64,000 bases of DNA from Capitulum mitella. Lineage: Eukaryota; Arthropoda; Thecostraca; Pollicipedomorpha; Pollicipedidae. A program made the translations under genes and the position numbers. Positions 45,030 to 56,410 of the stretch are shown piece by piece (the stretch's first letter is position 1; each line of letters starts with the position of its first letter). The stretch is taken from positions 20,159,324 through 20,223,323 of the forward strand of contig CP099839.1 in NCBI GenBank assembly GCA_030062745.1. Reading direction: 5' to 3'. The notes beneath the pieces were generated by a model. It was not told the DNA's origin. It worked only from the letters and a program-made list of their open reading frames with translations, and searched no databases.

Positions 45030-47400
45030 GAATGCGATATTTGTCCATGACAGTTCGTTCACTTTTGCGTGAACCGCTATATGTACAGCGTCTATCAAGC
45101 CGGCTGAGACGACGCAGTCTGCGATGTCCTCTGTTGGCGGCCTCGGTCGGTACGTGCCCGCTGCTGGGAGGACACGGGGCGGCTGTCCGGGCCGGGCCGG
45201 GTCGGGCCGCCTTGCCGCCCGTCCAGTGCCGCCGCTGGATACATGGTCACGTGGCCGCTGTCGTGACTGGCCGCCCGCTGCTGGCCCGTGGACCTCTCCA
45301 ATGTAAACAGCGACGCCTCGGCGGACGAGCCGGGCCGGGCCGGGCCCAGGTTCCGCAACATGTCCAGGCCAGCGGGCTGAGTGGATACACCTCGGGCACG
45401 ACCGGCTCGCCCGACTCCGCCCGGGGCGGGCTGCCGTCTCCTGGCGGACCCCTGCGTTGCTTGCTGCTGGCGGCCGGCTGGTCCGTGGCGCTGCCTGCTA
45501 CCCCTGCCGGCGGCGTACCGTCGCCGGCTAACCCGGAGAAGGTGGGGCCATGACGTCACAGATGGCGCCGGCCGGCTGTGAGTCAGCCTAGATAGCCGGT
45601 CGGGCCGCGGTCTGGCCTTGGGCTCTCATTGTTTTGTTTTGGTCGGCTCCGCCGGACAGGGCACAGGTCGCCGGCCCCGGCCTGCAAGGCCTGCAAAGCT
45701 TACGTAATCCAGCCGAGTCGGCCCGGTTCGCTGGCCGGGAGCGTGATTGCGGACGCCGGCCCCTCTGAAGACCCTGCGAGAACGCCGCCCGCAGGACTGA
45801 GGCGAGACCCGAACACGGCCGCGGTCAGCGGGGCCGTTCTGACGTCGGGGCGCTGCTGAATCCCGCTGACCTTTCTCCAGCCGCCCGTACTCGGCTGACG
45901 AAACGGCAGCGGGCGGTAGTGGCGAGCTGCGGCGGCGGCTGCGGCTGTGCAGTGGCGTCCCGCCGCCGCGGCGGCCGGGATCCAACTGGATGATACGGCC
46001 TGTGCCGTCAGCGGGCCATAGCGCTCACCTATCACAAAGGCGAGGATGGGGCCGCGACTGTTTTCCTCGCGCGGCCTTTTTTGTAGGACGTTGTCGAAGG
46101 ACGAAATCAAGGTCACCAGGCCGCGGGCTGGCGCTCTGCCAACTGCCGCGCTTCTGACTGAGCCTGAATGTCGGGGTCGCCGGCCTCGAAGAGCGGGGTC
46201 CAGTGCTGTGATCGGCGCTGGGCGGCACGGCGCGTCAGGCGGTCGGCCGGCGAGCTTTGTGGAGCTCGGCTGCGCTGCAGGAGTGAGCCGCGGCGGCCGG
46301 GCCCGCGTCAGGGCCGCTGCGGCGCGGAACAGCAGCCGGGCGGCGTCCGACTGGTGCGGGTAGCGCTGCCGCGGGCCGCCCACCGGCCAGCGGCGGCGCC
46401 CGTGTCCGCGCCGCCGTTGGACGCTGCCGGCTCCGGGCTGGTCCGTCCGGTTCGGGTACCCGAGCAAGCCCCGGAGCCGTCTGGGAACGCTGGGCGCCGC
46501 CGCGTCGCGCTCATCCACGCGGTACGGCTGCCGGGTCCGGGTATCGGGCAGGAAGCGGGAGTTTGGCCGGAGTTTGCCATCTGCCCGCGGCTAGCCGTGC
46601 CGACTTGCGGGCCGCGGGGAGGCGGTCAGCAGCCGCTGACGCGACCCTCCTGCCCTCGCTCAGCGGCGCTGGGGTCTGAGCTTATGTTTGCTCCGACCCA
46701 TGCTTACCGGCAGTGGGGTGTGGACTGGGGACAGCTAGTGTTATCCGGGCCCATGTGATGCACATCTCCAGCTCCAGATTGACATCCAGTTCCAGTTTCA
46801 GTTGATCACGCATAGGGCGCAGGTGGGGAACAGATTGGTCTTCAGAGTGTGCCGACGTCCTCACGAACAGTGGACGTCGGCGAGACCTTGTTGGGCTGGC
46901 TTCCCGGCCCGGGCCACCTTCTCTCTTCGCTGGACGAAACTGCGCCGGCCGGTGAGCGGCCGACTGCGCCAGTTCGCCGAATCTGGCGTGAGTCAGTCGG
47001 AACTCGGCAGACGTCAGCGAATGGGGCGCCGCTGCTGGGAAGTGGCACGCAGTGGTGGCTGCGGGAACTGGAGACGGCGCCGCGCCGCCATGCAGCGCCG
47101 GGAAACGTTCGGCGGTGGGAGCGGCACCGCCCGGGCCACCTCCCGCGGCCAAGGTCACCCGGCCCGGTCTGGAAACTTCCACTGACGGCCGGAGCGGCCA
47201 TGTTGTGGCTGATGCAACCGGCCGGCCTGGGAATCCCCAGCGGCGCTGACGTCACGCGGCCGCCCATTGATGCCGGCCGTTCGTGGAATTGACGTCACGG
47301 CGTCGGTCGGCGTGACCGGGCGCGCCTGGTTCGTATTGATTCGCTGAACAGCTGGCGGCGGCCGTCCGTCCGGCCGAGGCCTGAGCGGAGTTCACGTGGT
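45030..47400. other. CpG-dense GC-rich island, no recognisable gene
   Basis: About 2.4 kb of very GC-rich sequence with many CpG dinucleotides and long overlapping open frames on both strands, as expected by chance where stop codons are rare. No domain is visible in any frame. Likely regulatory or 5' untranslated territory of the CREBRF/REPTOR gene, or simply GC-rich intergenic DNA. Confidence 0.5.
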
Positions 47401-49428
47401 CTGGTCCGGGTGTCGGTTCGGGTGTTCTGGTCCGGCCGGCCAAGTCCGTTCAGCCAGCACCCAGCCTGTATTCCAGTATGTTTTTTTGGGGCGCGCTCTG
47501 AGCGGGGCAATTTAATCTGGCATTGGGGGGGGGGAGGTTTTGACTCGAGGCTGCCCAGTCTGGTCTGGTATACTTTATTTCCATTCAAATATGGCATGTT
47601 CCAAAGCCAGACGCATTGTCTGAGCTACAAACCCAGCTCGTCAGTAGCCCAGGTTGCCGCACCAAATCTGCGATTCCGCCCAGCGTGCCATGGACATGTC
47701 GGTCGTGGGCCTGCGCTGTTCAGGATTCTGTCCTGGACCGGTCGTCACTGTCCTTTGAAGGCTCCATCGTGTAGCCTGAACTGAGTTGGGCTGAGGCTGA
47801 ACTATGATCGAAATGTGCAAGAAGAGAACCCCGTTTTTACCGACAGCGTTTTTGTGAGTTCAGTTTCATGAAGCATGGGCGCTGCCAGGATATTCTTAAG
47901 GGGGAGGCCGGAGCTCAGTCAGAACTGAAATCATACGAAAATGGCCTGATGGGAAGACGATGTGCAGTGGGTTCATTAAAAATGCGGGCCCTAGGGGATG
48001 GGGCGCCTCCTCGCTGACTGCGCCGGTGTCATGAAGGGGAAATCTGAGACTGGCGTTGGAACGAGGAGACGCTAGGGCTAACATCCGTGTTGTACGGCGG
48101 TCGCATGCTCATCTGTGGGTGGGGATCAGCCCAGCGTGTGATCGCTGTCTTCGCTGCAGTTTAGCCCGGGGAAGAGCCCGAAACGTTGATAGCCTCGGCA
48201 CACTGGCCCATTGCAGTGCATTGCAACAGGCGCCGTGCAGTGTAACGGTCAGAGTGCAATCTCCAGCGCAGGATCGAAGCATTGCACTGGTTCGATCGTG
48301 CACTGGTGTTTTTCCACAGACCAGACACGCCACCTGCCGAAAATGCCGCAGGGCACGGTCACAGCTCGTGGGGCTGTGCCATTCGGCACGTGCAAATTAT
48401 GCGGAAAGACGATGAAATCCGACGGCTCAGACTTCTGCGTCGTTGGCTGCTGCGTTATGATGCTGTATGTACATACGCGCAACGTCCTCCACTTAGCAGT
48501 ACGTCAAAGTAATGCAGGAGATGTGTCCTGCCTGGTGATGCAAGTGCACGACTTCACATTGGACTTTGATTATGACCAGAGTCGCACCCACCCGATGTAG
48601 AAGGCCGGGAACGTAGCAGGTTTTTAAAACAGCACATGGAATAGGCCACGTTGTGGTAGCGTCTTTCAGTTATTTTCCGGGTCATTTAACTCACGCTAGC
48701 GACTGGACATCCATGTTTTGATTGCTCGTTTTGTTTGTGTTTGTTTGTTTATTGCTTTTATTGCCTTATTCTACATATTTTAGCCCATATGTTATGTTTC
48801 CGACAAGACCTCCATGTTTACCCATGTTTACCCAGTTTTCCATGACCCCGATTTTGTCGGGAGCCCGAGCTGGGTGCGCTCCAGGGCGCATGCGCGGAGC
48901 TTCCATTGCGTTAAAGTCGCGAACCGGCACCAGCGGAATGGCCGTCGCTGAGGCCGGTGTTCATTGGTATTGCCCTTTTATGAATCACTGCAATGTGGTG
49001 TAATGAAAATGAAAAAGTGCTGCCTATTTTTACCACTGAATGAATGGACGGCAACAGCGTCTTGTTCTTCAAGTCCCAGTGTGATGGGATGATGCTGGCG
49101 ACAGCCAGCCTCTTGGCGAGCTCCGATATAGCGGGGGGAGGGGGAGAGAATAGCACCTGCCTCCTTTGCGAGGCCCGAATCGGGGTGTAAAACGAAGTAA
49201 AGGATGGCACGCATGGTGGTGGCATTGAGCAGTGGTAGCGCGAAGGATTGGGGAATGGAGATGAAGGAAGTCCCCGAGTGCGATTCCCATGACAGTAACG
49301 AGTATGTAGGGCATGACAGTATTACAGATACAGGGCGTTAAATGGACATCACTGCGGGCATGTTTCGCGCTCATAGCGCTGTCTTTGAGCGCTAAACACG
49401 CACTGCTGCCGCTGGCACCGCCGTCCTT
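47401..49428. other. No gene seen
   Basis: Mixed GC content, short frames only. A poly-G run lies at about 47525-47534. Confidence 0.4.
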
Positions 49429-49572
49429 CACCTGCCGCGCGTCCGTCTCACTGCCACGCAGCGGCTCTTCTCACACAGGGCTGCTGCCGCCTGGAGCAGG
49501 CTGCCGCGGCACGTGACAGGGGCCACCTCGCGGCGGCGGTTATTGGAGCGCCTCAGATCTGAGTCCACCTAA
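49429..49572 (+). mobile_element. LINE open-frame 3' remnant
   Basis: The frame reads LFSHRAAAAWSRLPRHV then a stop shortly after. This matches the C-terminal F-x-x-R-A-a-x-x-W-n-x-L-P motif of CR1/jockey-type LINE proteins, and resembles the LINE at 52.6-53.5 kb. Confidence 0.5.
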
Positions 49573-49762
49573 GTCAGCGCTGTTGACTATCGGGGTCAGA
49601 ATGGGGTCACAGTCAGCGTGCTTGGTGGGGCGGGAGGGGAGTGTGTTATAATTCGAGATGTGTTTTATGTTCTTATATTGTATTAACTGGGCCCTAAGAC
49701 ACACTGTGTGGAGGAGTCCTAATGAACAGGTTCGAATTCGAATCAGCTGGTTCAGGTCTCTG

Positions 49763-50026
49763 CAGGCACGTAGCCAAGGGGGCGTGGGTCCATGCCCCCC
49801 TTCCCGAGCCGGGCGGTCTACACTAGGTATTTAACGATTTCGCAGAAATGCGGATTAGTGGGTCATATATATGCTAGAAAAGTAAACATGTTTTCCCTGA
49901 CCTTTAAATTTGAGGTTAATCATGTAAAATTGTTGCCTTTGCCTACAGATTTCGTCGTATGCCTGTGGCATATCGCAAAATCTCACATTTGCCCCCCCAG
50001 CGAGGAAAATTCTGGCTTCGTGCCTG
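49763..50026. mobile_element. hAT-like MITE, copy 2
   Basis: 264 bp. Starts CAGGCACGTAGCCAAGG and ends CTGGCTTCGTGCCTG. Flanks ggtctctg (49755-49762) and ggtctttg (50027-50034) match 7/8. Homologous to 37349-37615. Confidence 0.85.
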
Positions 50027-50335
50027 GGTCTTTGGATACTGAAATCTGTCTGGAAACTGGCCAAGGCTGCTATATTATAGGTTATCCGTATCGGAGCGCC
50101 GCCGGCAGGGCCGTCCAGTCTGCCACCGGTGGGATGACTGACAAGACTGTTGACGAGGTGTGCTGCAGCTGGCGCGGCCGAGTGTTGCCAACTGGATGAG
50201 CCGGCCGGTGGTCAGCCGGCGGTGTGTGGCCAGCTCGGCGGTGGCCGTCGGCAGGTCGAGTGGTGACGTGTTCTGGCCGCCGGGCCGGACGCCGGGGATT
50301 TGGCAGAGGGCCGGCGCCCCGTCACAGAGCGGGCC

Positions 50336-50668
50336 GGCCACCACCGGTACACGTGCACCGGACGCCCGGCCACCACCGGTACACGTGTACCGGACGGTTG
50401 GCCACCACCGGCACACGCGTGCCGGACGGCTGGCCACCACCGGTACACGTGTACCGGACGGTTGGCCACCACCGGCACACGCGTGCCGGACGGCTGGCCA
50501 CCACCAGTACACGTGTACCGGACGGTTGGCCACCACCGGCACACGCTTGCCGGACGGCTGGCCACCACCGGTACACGTGTACCGGACGGTTGGCCACCAC
50601 CGGCACACGCGTGCCGGACGGTTGGCCACTACCGGTACACGTGCACCAGACGGCTGGCCACCACCAGT
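50336..50668. repeat. 32-bp minisatellite of E-box palindromes
   Basis: Ten 32-bp units plus a partial one. Each is ggccaccacc followed by a palindrome-like core. Six units (1, 2, 4, 6, 8, 10) carry the CACGTG core, four of them as GTACACGTGTAC (units 2, 4, 6, 8). Units 3, 5, 7 and 9 carry an ACACGCGTG-type core. From unit 2 the two types alternate, giving a 64-bp higher-order repeat. Stop-free frames in several readings result from the repeat. Confidence 0.95.
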
Positions 50669-50699
50669 GGGCTGACGGTCCCAGATCCGCTAACTGTCC

Positions 50700-52599
50700 T
50701 AGATTTGCTGACAGTCTCGGACCTGCTGACGGCCCAGACCAGCTGTCGTTCCAAGACCCTGAAGCCGCCTTGCTGACCCTTTTAGGCTTTCGAGACCTTG
50801 TAGACCTTTTCCGCCTTTCGCCTTTTCTACATCCAGGCATTTTCTGACACAGCGATGGAAGTGGTAGCAGGCCGGGATGAGCGGGACTGCGTCGAGTGTT
50901 GTTACATACTGACGTCTTTGGTGCAAACGGTAGCCGAAAACTGAAATCCCGCCGGCCTGCCTGACAAAATGACATTTTTTGCAGTCTTAAAAGGCATGAC
51001 TGCTTGAAAAAATTCCGAGGATGGTAGAACGTGTATCGCATTGCACGTAGACATGTGCATCCTCATCGCAATCAGGTTATCCCGCACACGAAAAGAAAAT
51101 TATATGAAAAGGATGTTAACTGGTGTGAAAACGATAAAAGCCAAGCATGGATTGGACCAAGGATGTATGGTATAGGGAAAGGACAGCAGGTGCCCAGTAG
51201 AGCGCAGCTGCTTACAGAGCGCTGCGTCCAAGCGTGAGACACTGGCCATCGGAAAGTAAGGATAAGGATGCGACAGACGAACGACTGCATGCATGACACT
51301 GCATGCAGTCGTGCGGCTCTGCGCTCAGGGCAAGCGCTCAGTGGAAGGGCAGAAGGCTAAAGGATTTGAAGTGGAATGATTAAAGTCAGAGCGAGACCGA
51401 AAAACAACAGAGAATCTGAGGCACACAAATTGAAATGCTTGAATGCAAAAGTCGTTGACTGCGATTTGTTCGTTCGTAAGCGTTGATGCGTTACGCATTG
51501 TCGACGAAGATCGATTAAGACGTTTGCTTCGTCTCGATCGATCGTCAGCCGCTGTCAGTTTCGAAACCAGGAAGATCTGAGCTGTCAGAGAATGTTCATC
51601 TGACCACGGCCCTCCGCAAATTGGCATTCTTGCTCGGTAGTTGTGCCATATGTGTATCGAGTAATTTCTGTATTCCAACGATTTGAAGTGACAGCCGAGG
51701 TTTTGAACTCAAACTAAGACAAAATTAGCCTACATCATGCTGGGGGGAGGAGTGGGAGACGTACTCCCTTTTTTACACTGCCACGTGATCCGTAACCCAA
51801 CGGAACATCGCAATTTTTTTTAGTACTCTTCGGCCCATCAGTTGCATTTTTTGCATAAAACCAAGGTAAAGTTTCTCCCAGGTCTTGTCAAAATATCATC
51901 AGGATGGTGATGCATTTTTAGTTTGTTTCGTCTTAATCGATACACCGGTGCTGCAAGATGGCTGATCACACGGTATTTCGCAGTATATGCTACTGTGTTC
52001 TGAGAGCTGAACGTAGACCACCCATGACCTAAGGCAAGGCTTCTTGAGTCGGCTTTGTATCACTTTGAGTTTTCAAGTGCCTTTAGTGTAATTGCGACTG
52101 CCATGTTAGAGCCACTGTGAGGAGTTTTAATGGTTTCTATGTTGTATGCAAAAGAGATTGTGTGTATTTTATGAATGTCCAAAAATGGAAACTACCAGTG
52201 TTGGTTTCAGACATCAAGAATAACGAGTTTGCGTTGTGGTAGTTCGTATTGCATGCGAAAGTGTCTGAATCTGTGGTTATGTTGTGATTGAATACTTCGG
52301 ATGACTTTTAATGTGTAGTATGTTGAAATAGAGGTATACGTCACGCTTACAACACGCTTTAACAACATAGTCAAGAGCCCTGCCGGGTGGCAATGCTTAT
52401 TACGTTTGCGCTTTGAGCTCCTTACAGATTGCTGATGTGTGGAAGGAACTCACTGTCCGTTCTGAAACTTGTCGTTACCTTTATTTGCCTCGAATTTGCA
52501 AGTGGTAGTAGTTAAGTCGGGGGTCTGAAAGCAGGAGGTTGAAAATGAGGAGCTATTATTATTCCTTCAGGGTTAGAAGTGAAAATTATGTCTCTATCA
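50700..52599. other. No gene seen
   Basis: Short frames on both strands without recognisable motifs. A tgcatgacactgcatgcagtcg inverted patch lies near 51285-51311. Confidence 0.4.
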
Positions 52600-53640
52600 T
52601 CCTCTTCAGCATTTTCACGAACGACCTTCCATCCTGTCTGTCTCAGGGACGTCTTGTATCCTATGCCGATGACACCCAGCTGCTAGACTCCGTACATCCT
52701 GATCATTTATCCAGCCTAAAATCCCGGCAAGAAGAGACTCTCCTTGCCGTCAGAGCCTGCTTTACATCCAACTCCTTGAAAATGAATCCATCCAAAACGA
52801 CCTTGCTCCTTGTCGGCACAGCCCATAACCTCAAGAAAACCACATCCTTCCATCTTAACTTTGCTGGCCACATACCAACCCCTTCTCCGTCCGTGAAGAT
52901 GCTGGGGGTCACTATCGACAACTCCTTGTCCTGGGAGGAGCACATATCCAAGGTTGCCGAAAAGTGCAACTCCATTCTGCTCTGCTTGTATAAGGTGCGT
53001 CACCACCTTACGCCGAAGGTCCTGACACTCCTAATCCAGTCACATGTTTTCCCCCACATCCTTTACTGCCTTTCGGTCTGGGGCGGGTGTGTTCTGGCGC
53101 GTTGTGCCACATCAGCAGAGTTCAGAGAGTGATGAACTTTGGGGCCAGGATCGTCTCCGGGGCTCGTAAGCGGGATTCGGTGTCGGCGACCTTGAGGGCG
53201 CTAGGCTGGCGCGCCGTACGCGACCTAGTTGCGAGGCGAGACAACATTGATGTCTTCCGAGCCCTGAACGACTCGCGTGCTCCGGTAGCGGTCCGGTCCC
53301 TGTTCACTCCACGTACCGCTGTGTCCCAGCGTGTCACCCGGGCGTGGGCGGCCGGTGCCTTGGAGCCGCCGTCTTTCCGTCTGTCTGTGGCCCGCAGGGC
53401 TTTTTTGTATCGCGCGGCCTCGTCCTGGAACCGCCTGCCGCCGGATATCACCATCTCTCGAACCCGTGGAGAGCTTGTACGGAAACTTGACGAACTAACT
53501 CCTTTACGTTGACGTGTCTGACTGCCTAGTTTTATTTATATGACTATTGCGCATGAGCTGTACTGTATTGACTAGAATCAAGCAGTAATCCACGCGGTGG
53601 AAAGATTCGTTAATAAACTGAATGAATATTTAATATATAA
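52600..53640 (+). mobile_element. 5'-truncated non-LTR retrotransposon (LINE, CR1/jockey-like)
   Basis: Encodes the 3' half of a reverse transcriptase: LFSIFTNDLPSCL, the catalytic YADDTQL (Y at 52662), then SLKMNPSKTTLLLVG, KMLGVTID, and the thumb region ending LSVWGGC. The frame then shifts near 53085 and continues as ISRVQRVMNFGARIVSG to FLYRAASSWNRLPPDI and a stop at 53510-53512. A short 3' tail with aataaactgaatgaatat follows. Endonuclease and fingers are missing. Dead copy, about 1 kb. Confidence 0.9.
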
Positions 53641-54460
53641 CGCAAATGAACATTCACCGATTAAGAGGTTAAGCATTTATTATTCACAGGTTCATGGTAT
53701 GAGTGGTACGGAGATGGTTATCTGTCTCGTTTTGAGAGACAAACTAGGAATGTTCTGGATCCGTCCATGGCGATATACGTCTTATTCGATCTGTTCAAAG
53801 GCCTACGCTGTTCGAAATCACAAAGCAGTGCGCATCCGCCCCTGCCGTCACATGGCATGGGAGTTCGAGGGCCCATTTTGGTTCCCGAAGACCCACCTCT
53901 GCTGTCATGATACTGTCTCTGCCTGAACACATGCCGTGGAGGTATAAAACACACCACTGTTTTTTTAATCCGTTTTTTTTGGGGGTGGGATTTTGGGATT
54001 GGGAATCTGAAGGCTTATTAAATACTTTTCTCAGTCTTATCTGCGCTTCCCTTTTGCATCCCTGGATCCAAGATTGTCGTCGTAAGACGTAGCAAACATT
54101 TCATGAGGAATGCCATGAACGCAGCATTGCAGCAAATGGTTACTAGTTTCCCATATCCTCCAAGATATTCACAAGAAAGTACAGGTTTCGTAGTACGAAA
54201 AACGCCTAAACGTGCCTGTCTGAGATATCCTAGGGAACCACCTCTGATAAAGGTATAAACTGATGTTTTGAATTTAAACAGTACATGCATAAATGGAGAT
54301 TAGGAAAAGTCGCCACGTTTTACAATTCCTGCTCAGACCGTCAAGAAATGATGAACAGAGACCTCCCCAGCCTGGAATAAGGTTAAGTGTGTGGTTGTCC
54401 CGTTTCCGCGGGTGTACAGTTACATTTGGCGGCAGTGTTTTTCTGTCCTTGTGCCGCGTG
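53641..54460. other. No gene seen
   Basis: Intergenic, short frames only. Confidence 0.4.
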
Positions 54461-54461
54461 G

Positions 54462-54592
54462 CAGTGTGTGGTTGTGTGTGTGTGGCCGGCCGGCCGTGCC
54501 CTGTTGCAGGAGGTCTGTCCTGGTCCGTCTGCAGTGTGACATTGTGTGGCTGTGTGTGTCTGACCGACCGGCCGTGCCCTGTTGCAGGAGGT
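54462..54592 (+). repeat. Direct duplication that doubles a 3' splice-site-like motif
   Basis: Two copies of gcagtgtg...tgtgtgtg...ggccgtgccctgttgcagg lie about 78 bp apart. Each ends in the acceptor-like ccctgttgcag followed by gaggtc/aggtc. Confidence 0.7.
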
Positions 54593-54725
54593 CGCTCCCG
54601 GCCGAGGTCTGGAACTGCACCCGGCGGCCGGACCGCGCGCCTGGAGCCGAGCCGACCAGCCCCGGCCGGTGCCCGCTCGGGGCGACCACTCCACCGCCAG
54701 CTCGCTGCCGCTGACCGGCTCTCTG
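54588..54725 (+). other. Exon-like block, possible 5' exon of CREBRF/REPTOR
   Basis: Bounded by a good acceptor (ccctgttgcag) and donor (CTCTG|GTGAGC). 138 bp, open in phase 0, proline- and alanine-rich with no domain. Could be a 5' untranslated or alternative coding exon of the gene that starts at 57494. Confidence 0.3.
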
Positions 54726-55699
54726 GTGAGCGCGGCGCGCGCCTGCCGTCCCGGGCGCCGCCGGCCGACCTCGTGCCGGCCCGGCCGGCTGCGGTAACGG
54801 CCCCCCGATATCGCCGACCGCACGGCTTCCGGACGCCTGTCGGCAGCCTTCCCCGACTATGGACAGTCCCCTCTGACCGATCCGTCCACTGTGTGAAACC
54901 GCTCAGGTGCCGTTTGCCCTGGTCGGGTGTGGTTTGGTTGATGCCTTGTGAGTTGCCGGCTGTTGACAAGTGCATGGGCGCCGGTAAAGGTGCTGCTCTG
55001 CAATGCTGCGGTACTTACGGAGTCACGGCGACATATGGTTTCAAGCCAGACCTGAAAACGCAACATTTGCACAGGCGTCGACCCTGCACTTCCGCGCTAC
55101 GTGCTAAGGTTTGGTTCGAACCTCGATAGGTTTTGTTTTCTTCAGTTACGAATATTTTGCACGTACGGAGAGGTTGTCGTCCCGAACTGCTAATGCCGTC
55201 TCATGATTGGTTCAGTTTTGCGTAATCGGCTGCCGTCTCCCATTCCTATTCCTCCTGTTCATATACTCCTTCCGTGGTATCTTGTGCAGTCCGGTAACTT
55301 GGTGGATGGATACGTCTGAATAGTGGCTGATTATCGGTGATCGGTGGTTGACGGCCACTCAGTGCTGTAGTCAGAGGGCCGCTTGGGTCGCATGTTACCC
55401 TCGCTGTGAAATGGGAAACATACAGGACATATGCTGCAAAGTGGACACAATTTGGGACATTTTCCTAATTTTGGGTTGGTTAGGGCGGGGAACAGAATCG
55501 AAGTTCTGTCCCTCCTAGTCCGAATTCTGGCTACGCCACGAGCTACGGCCAGCGATTTCAGTGGGTACTGGCCAGTGTTGCTGCGATGTGTGAAGTCTGG
55601 GCAGCGCGATAGGGATGTGTGGTTTTCACGTGTTCCGAATCTTTCAAAGTCTGCGACATTACATGGCAAGCATCGCCTGCAAATCTGCCATTGGCCAGC

Positions 55700-56240
55700 G
55701 AACATTTGATGGCTTGCGAGCGGTGCGGATGTCGGACAGTGCCGGCGGCGGCCGACCGCGGCCGGTTCGGCTTTGGACGGGATCCGACCGCCGCCGGCGC
55801 GCCGGCCTGAGTCAGCGTTTTTCGCAGAGGCGGCCGGCCGCGGCGGAGCACGTGATCTGGCGACCTTGGCCAGCGGCGCTGCCAGCGTGGCGGGCTGCCG
55901 ACCCGGACCGGGCGCCGTCGGCCGGGCGCGCCGACACCGGGCCGGGGCCTCTTTGTTCGCCTGTCCGGCGGGATGACCTTTGTGCGTCTTTCTCCGTTGG
56001 ACTCGCGGCGTGGTGCAATGAAGACGTTCCTGGGCTGGACGTAACTAGTTTGGTTGAACTGTTGCGCAATTTTTAGGCAGCCGACACCAGGAAACGTTTC
56101 GCAATGTCCAGAGCGTGGCGTGATCTGATGCCTGTTTGACGGGCTCGGTGGCGGTCGGCAGCAGGAGGGCGCTGGCGACGTTGAACTGATTGCGTCCGCT
56201 CTGGGCGGGCCAGCGTCGTATTGGCCAGGCTGCAGATCGC
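55700..56240. other. CpG-dense GC-rich island
   Basis: Very GC-rich, with long overlapping frames on both strands and no recognisable protein. Confidence 0.45.
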
Positions 56241-56244
56241 TCGG

Positions 56245-56410
56245 CCTTGGTCTCGGTTTTCGTCTCGATTTTTATCTCGGTTTCGGTTTCCGTATCCGTC
56301 TCGGTCTCGGTCTCGTTTTCTGTTGCCGTCTCGGTCTCGGCTTCCGTCTCCGTCTCAGCCTCGGTCTCGTCCTCGGTCTCCGTCTCCGTCTCCGTCTCCG
56401 TCTAAGTCTC
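56245..56410. repeat. Degenerate (GTCTCG/GTCTCC)n hexanucleotide repeat
   Basis: About 25 hexamer units of gtctcg, gtctcc or gtttcg. Produces serine/valine-type low-complexity frames. Confidence 0.85.

Noticed and set aside
45032..47292. Long overlapping open frames on both strands (up to 272 codons)
   Set aside because: They occur in CpG-rich DNA where stops are rare, overlap in up to six frames, are made of A, G, P and R, and show no domain.
50336..50668. CRISPR array
   Set aside because: Units are contiguous without unique spacers, and the host is a eukaryote.
50160..50847. Repeat-containing protein frames (HHRHTRAGRLATTG-type) across the minisatellite
   Set aside because: A 32-bp unit is not a multiple of three, so every frame cycles through the same words. 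Open frames appear in several readings at once.
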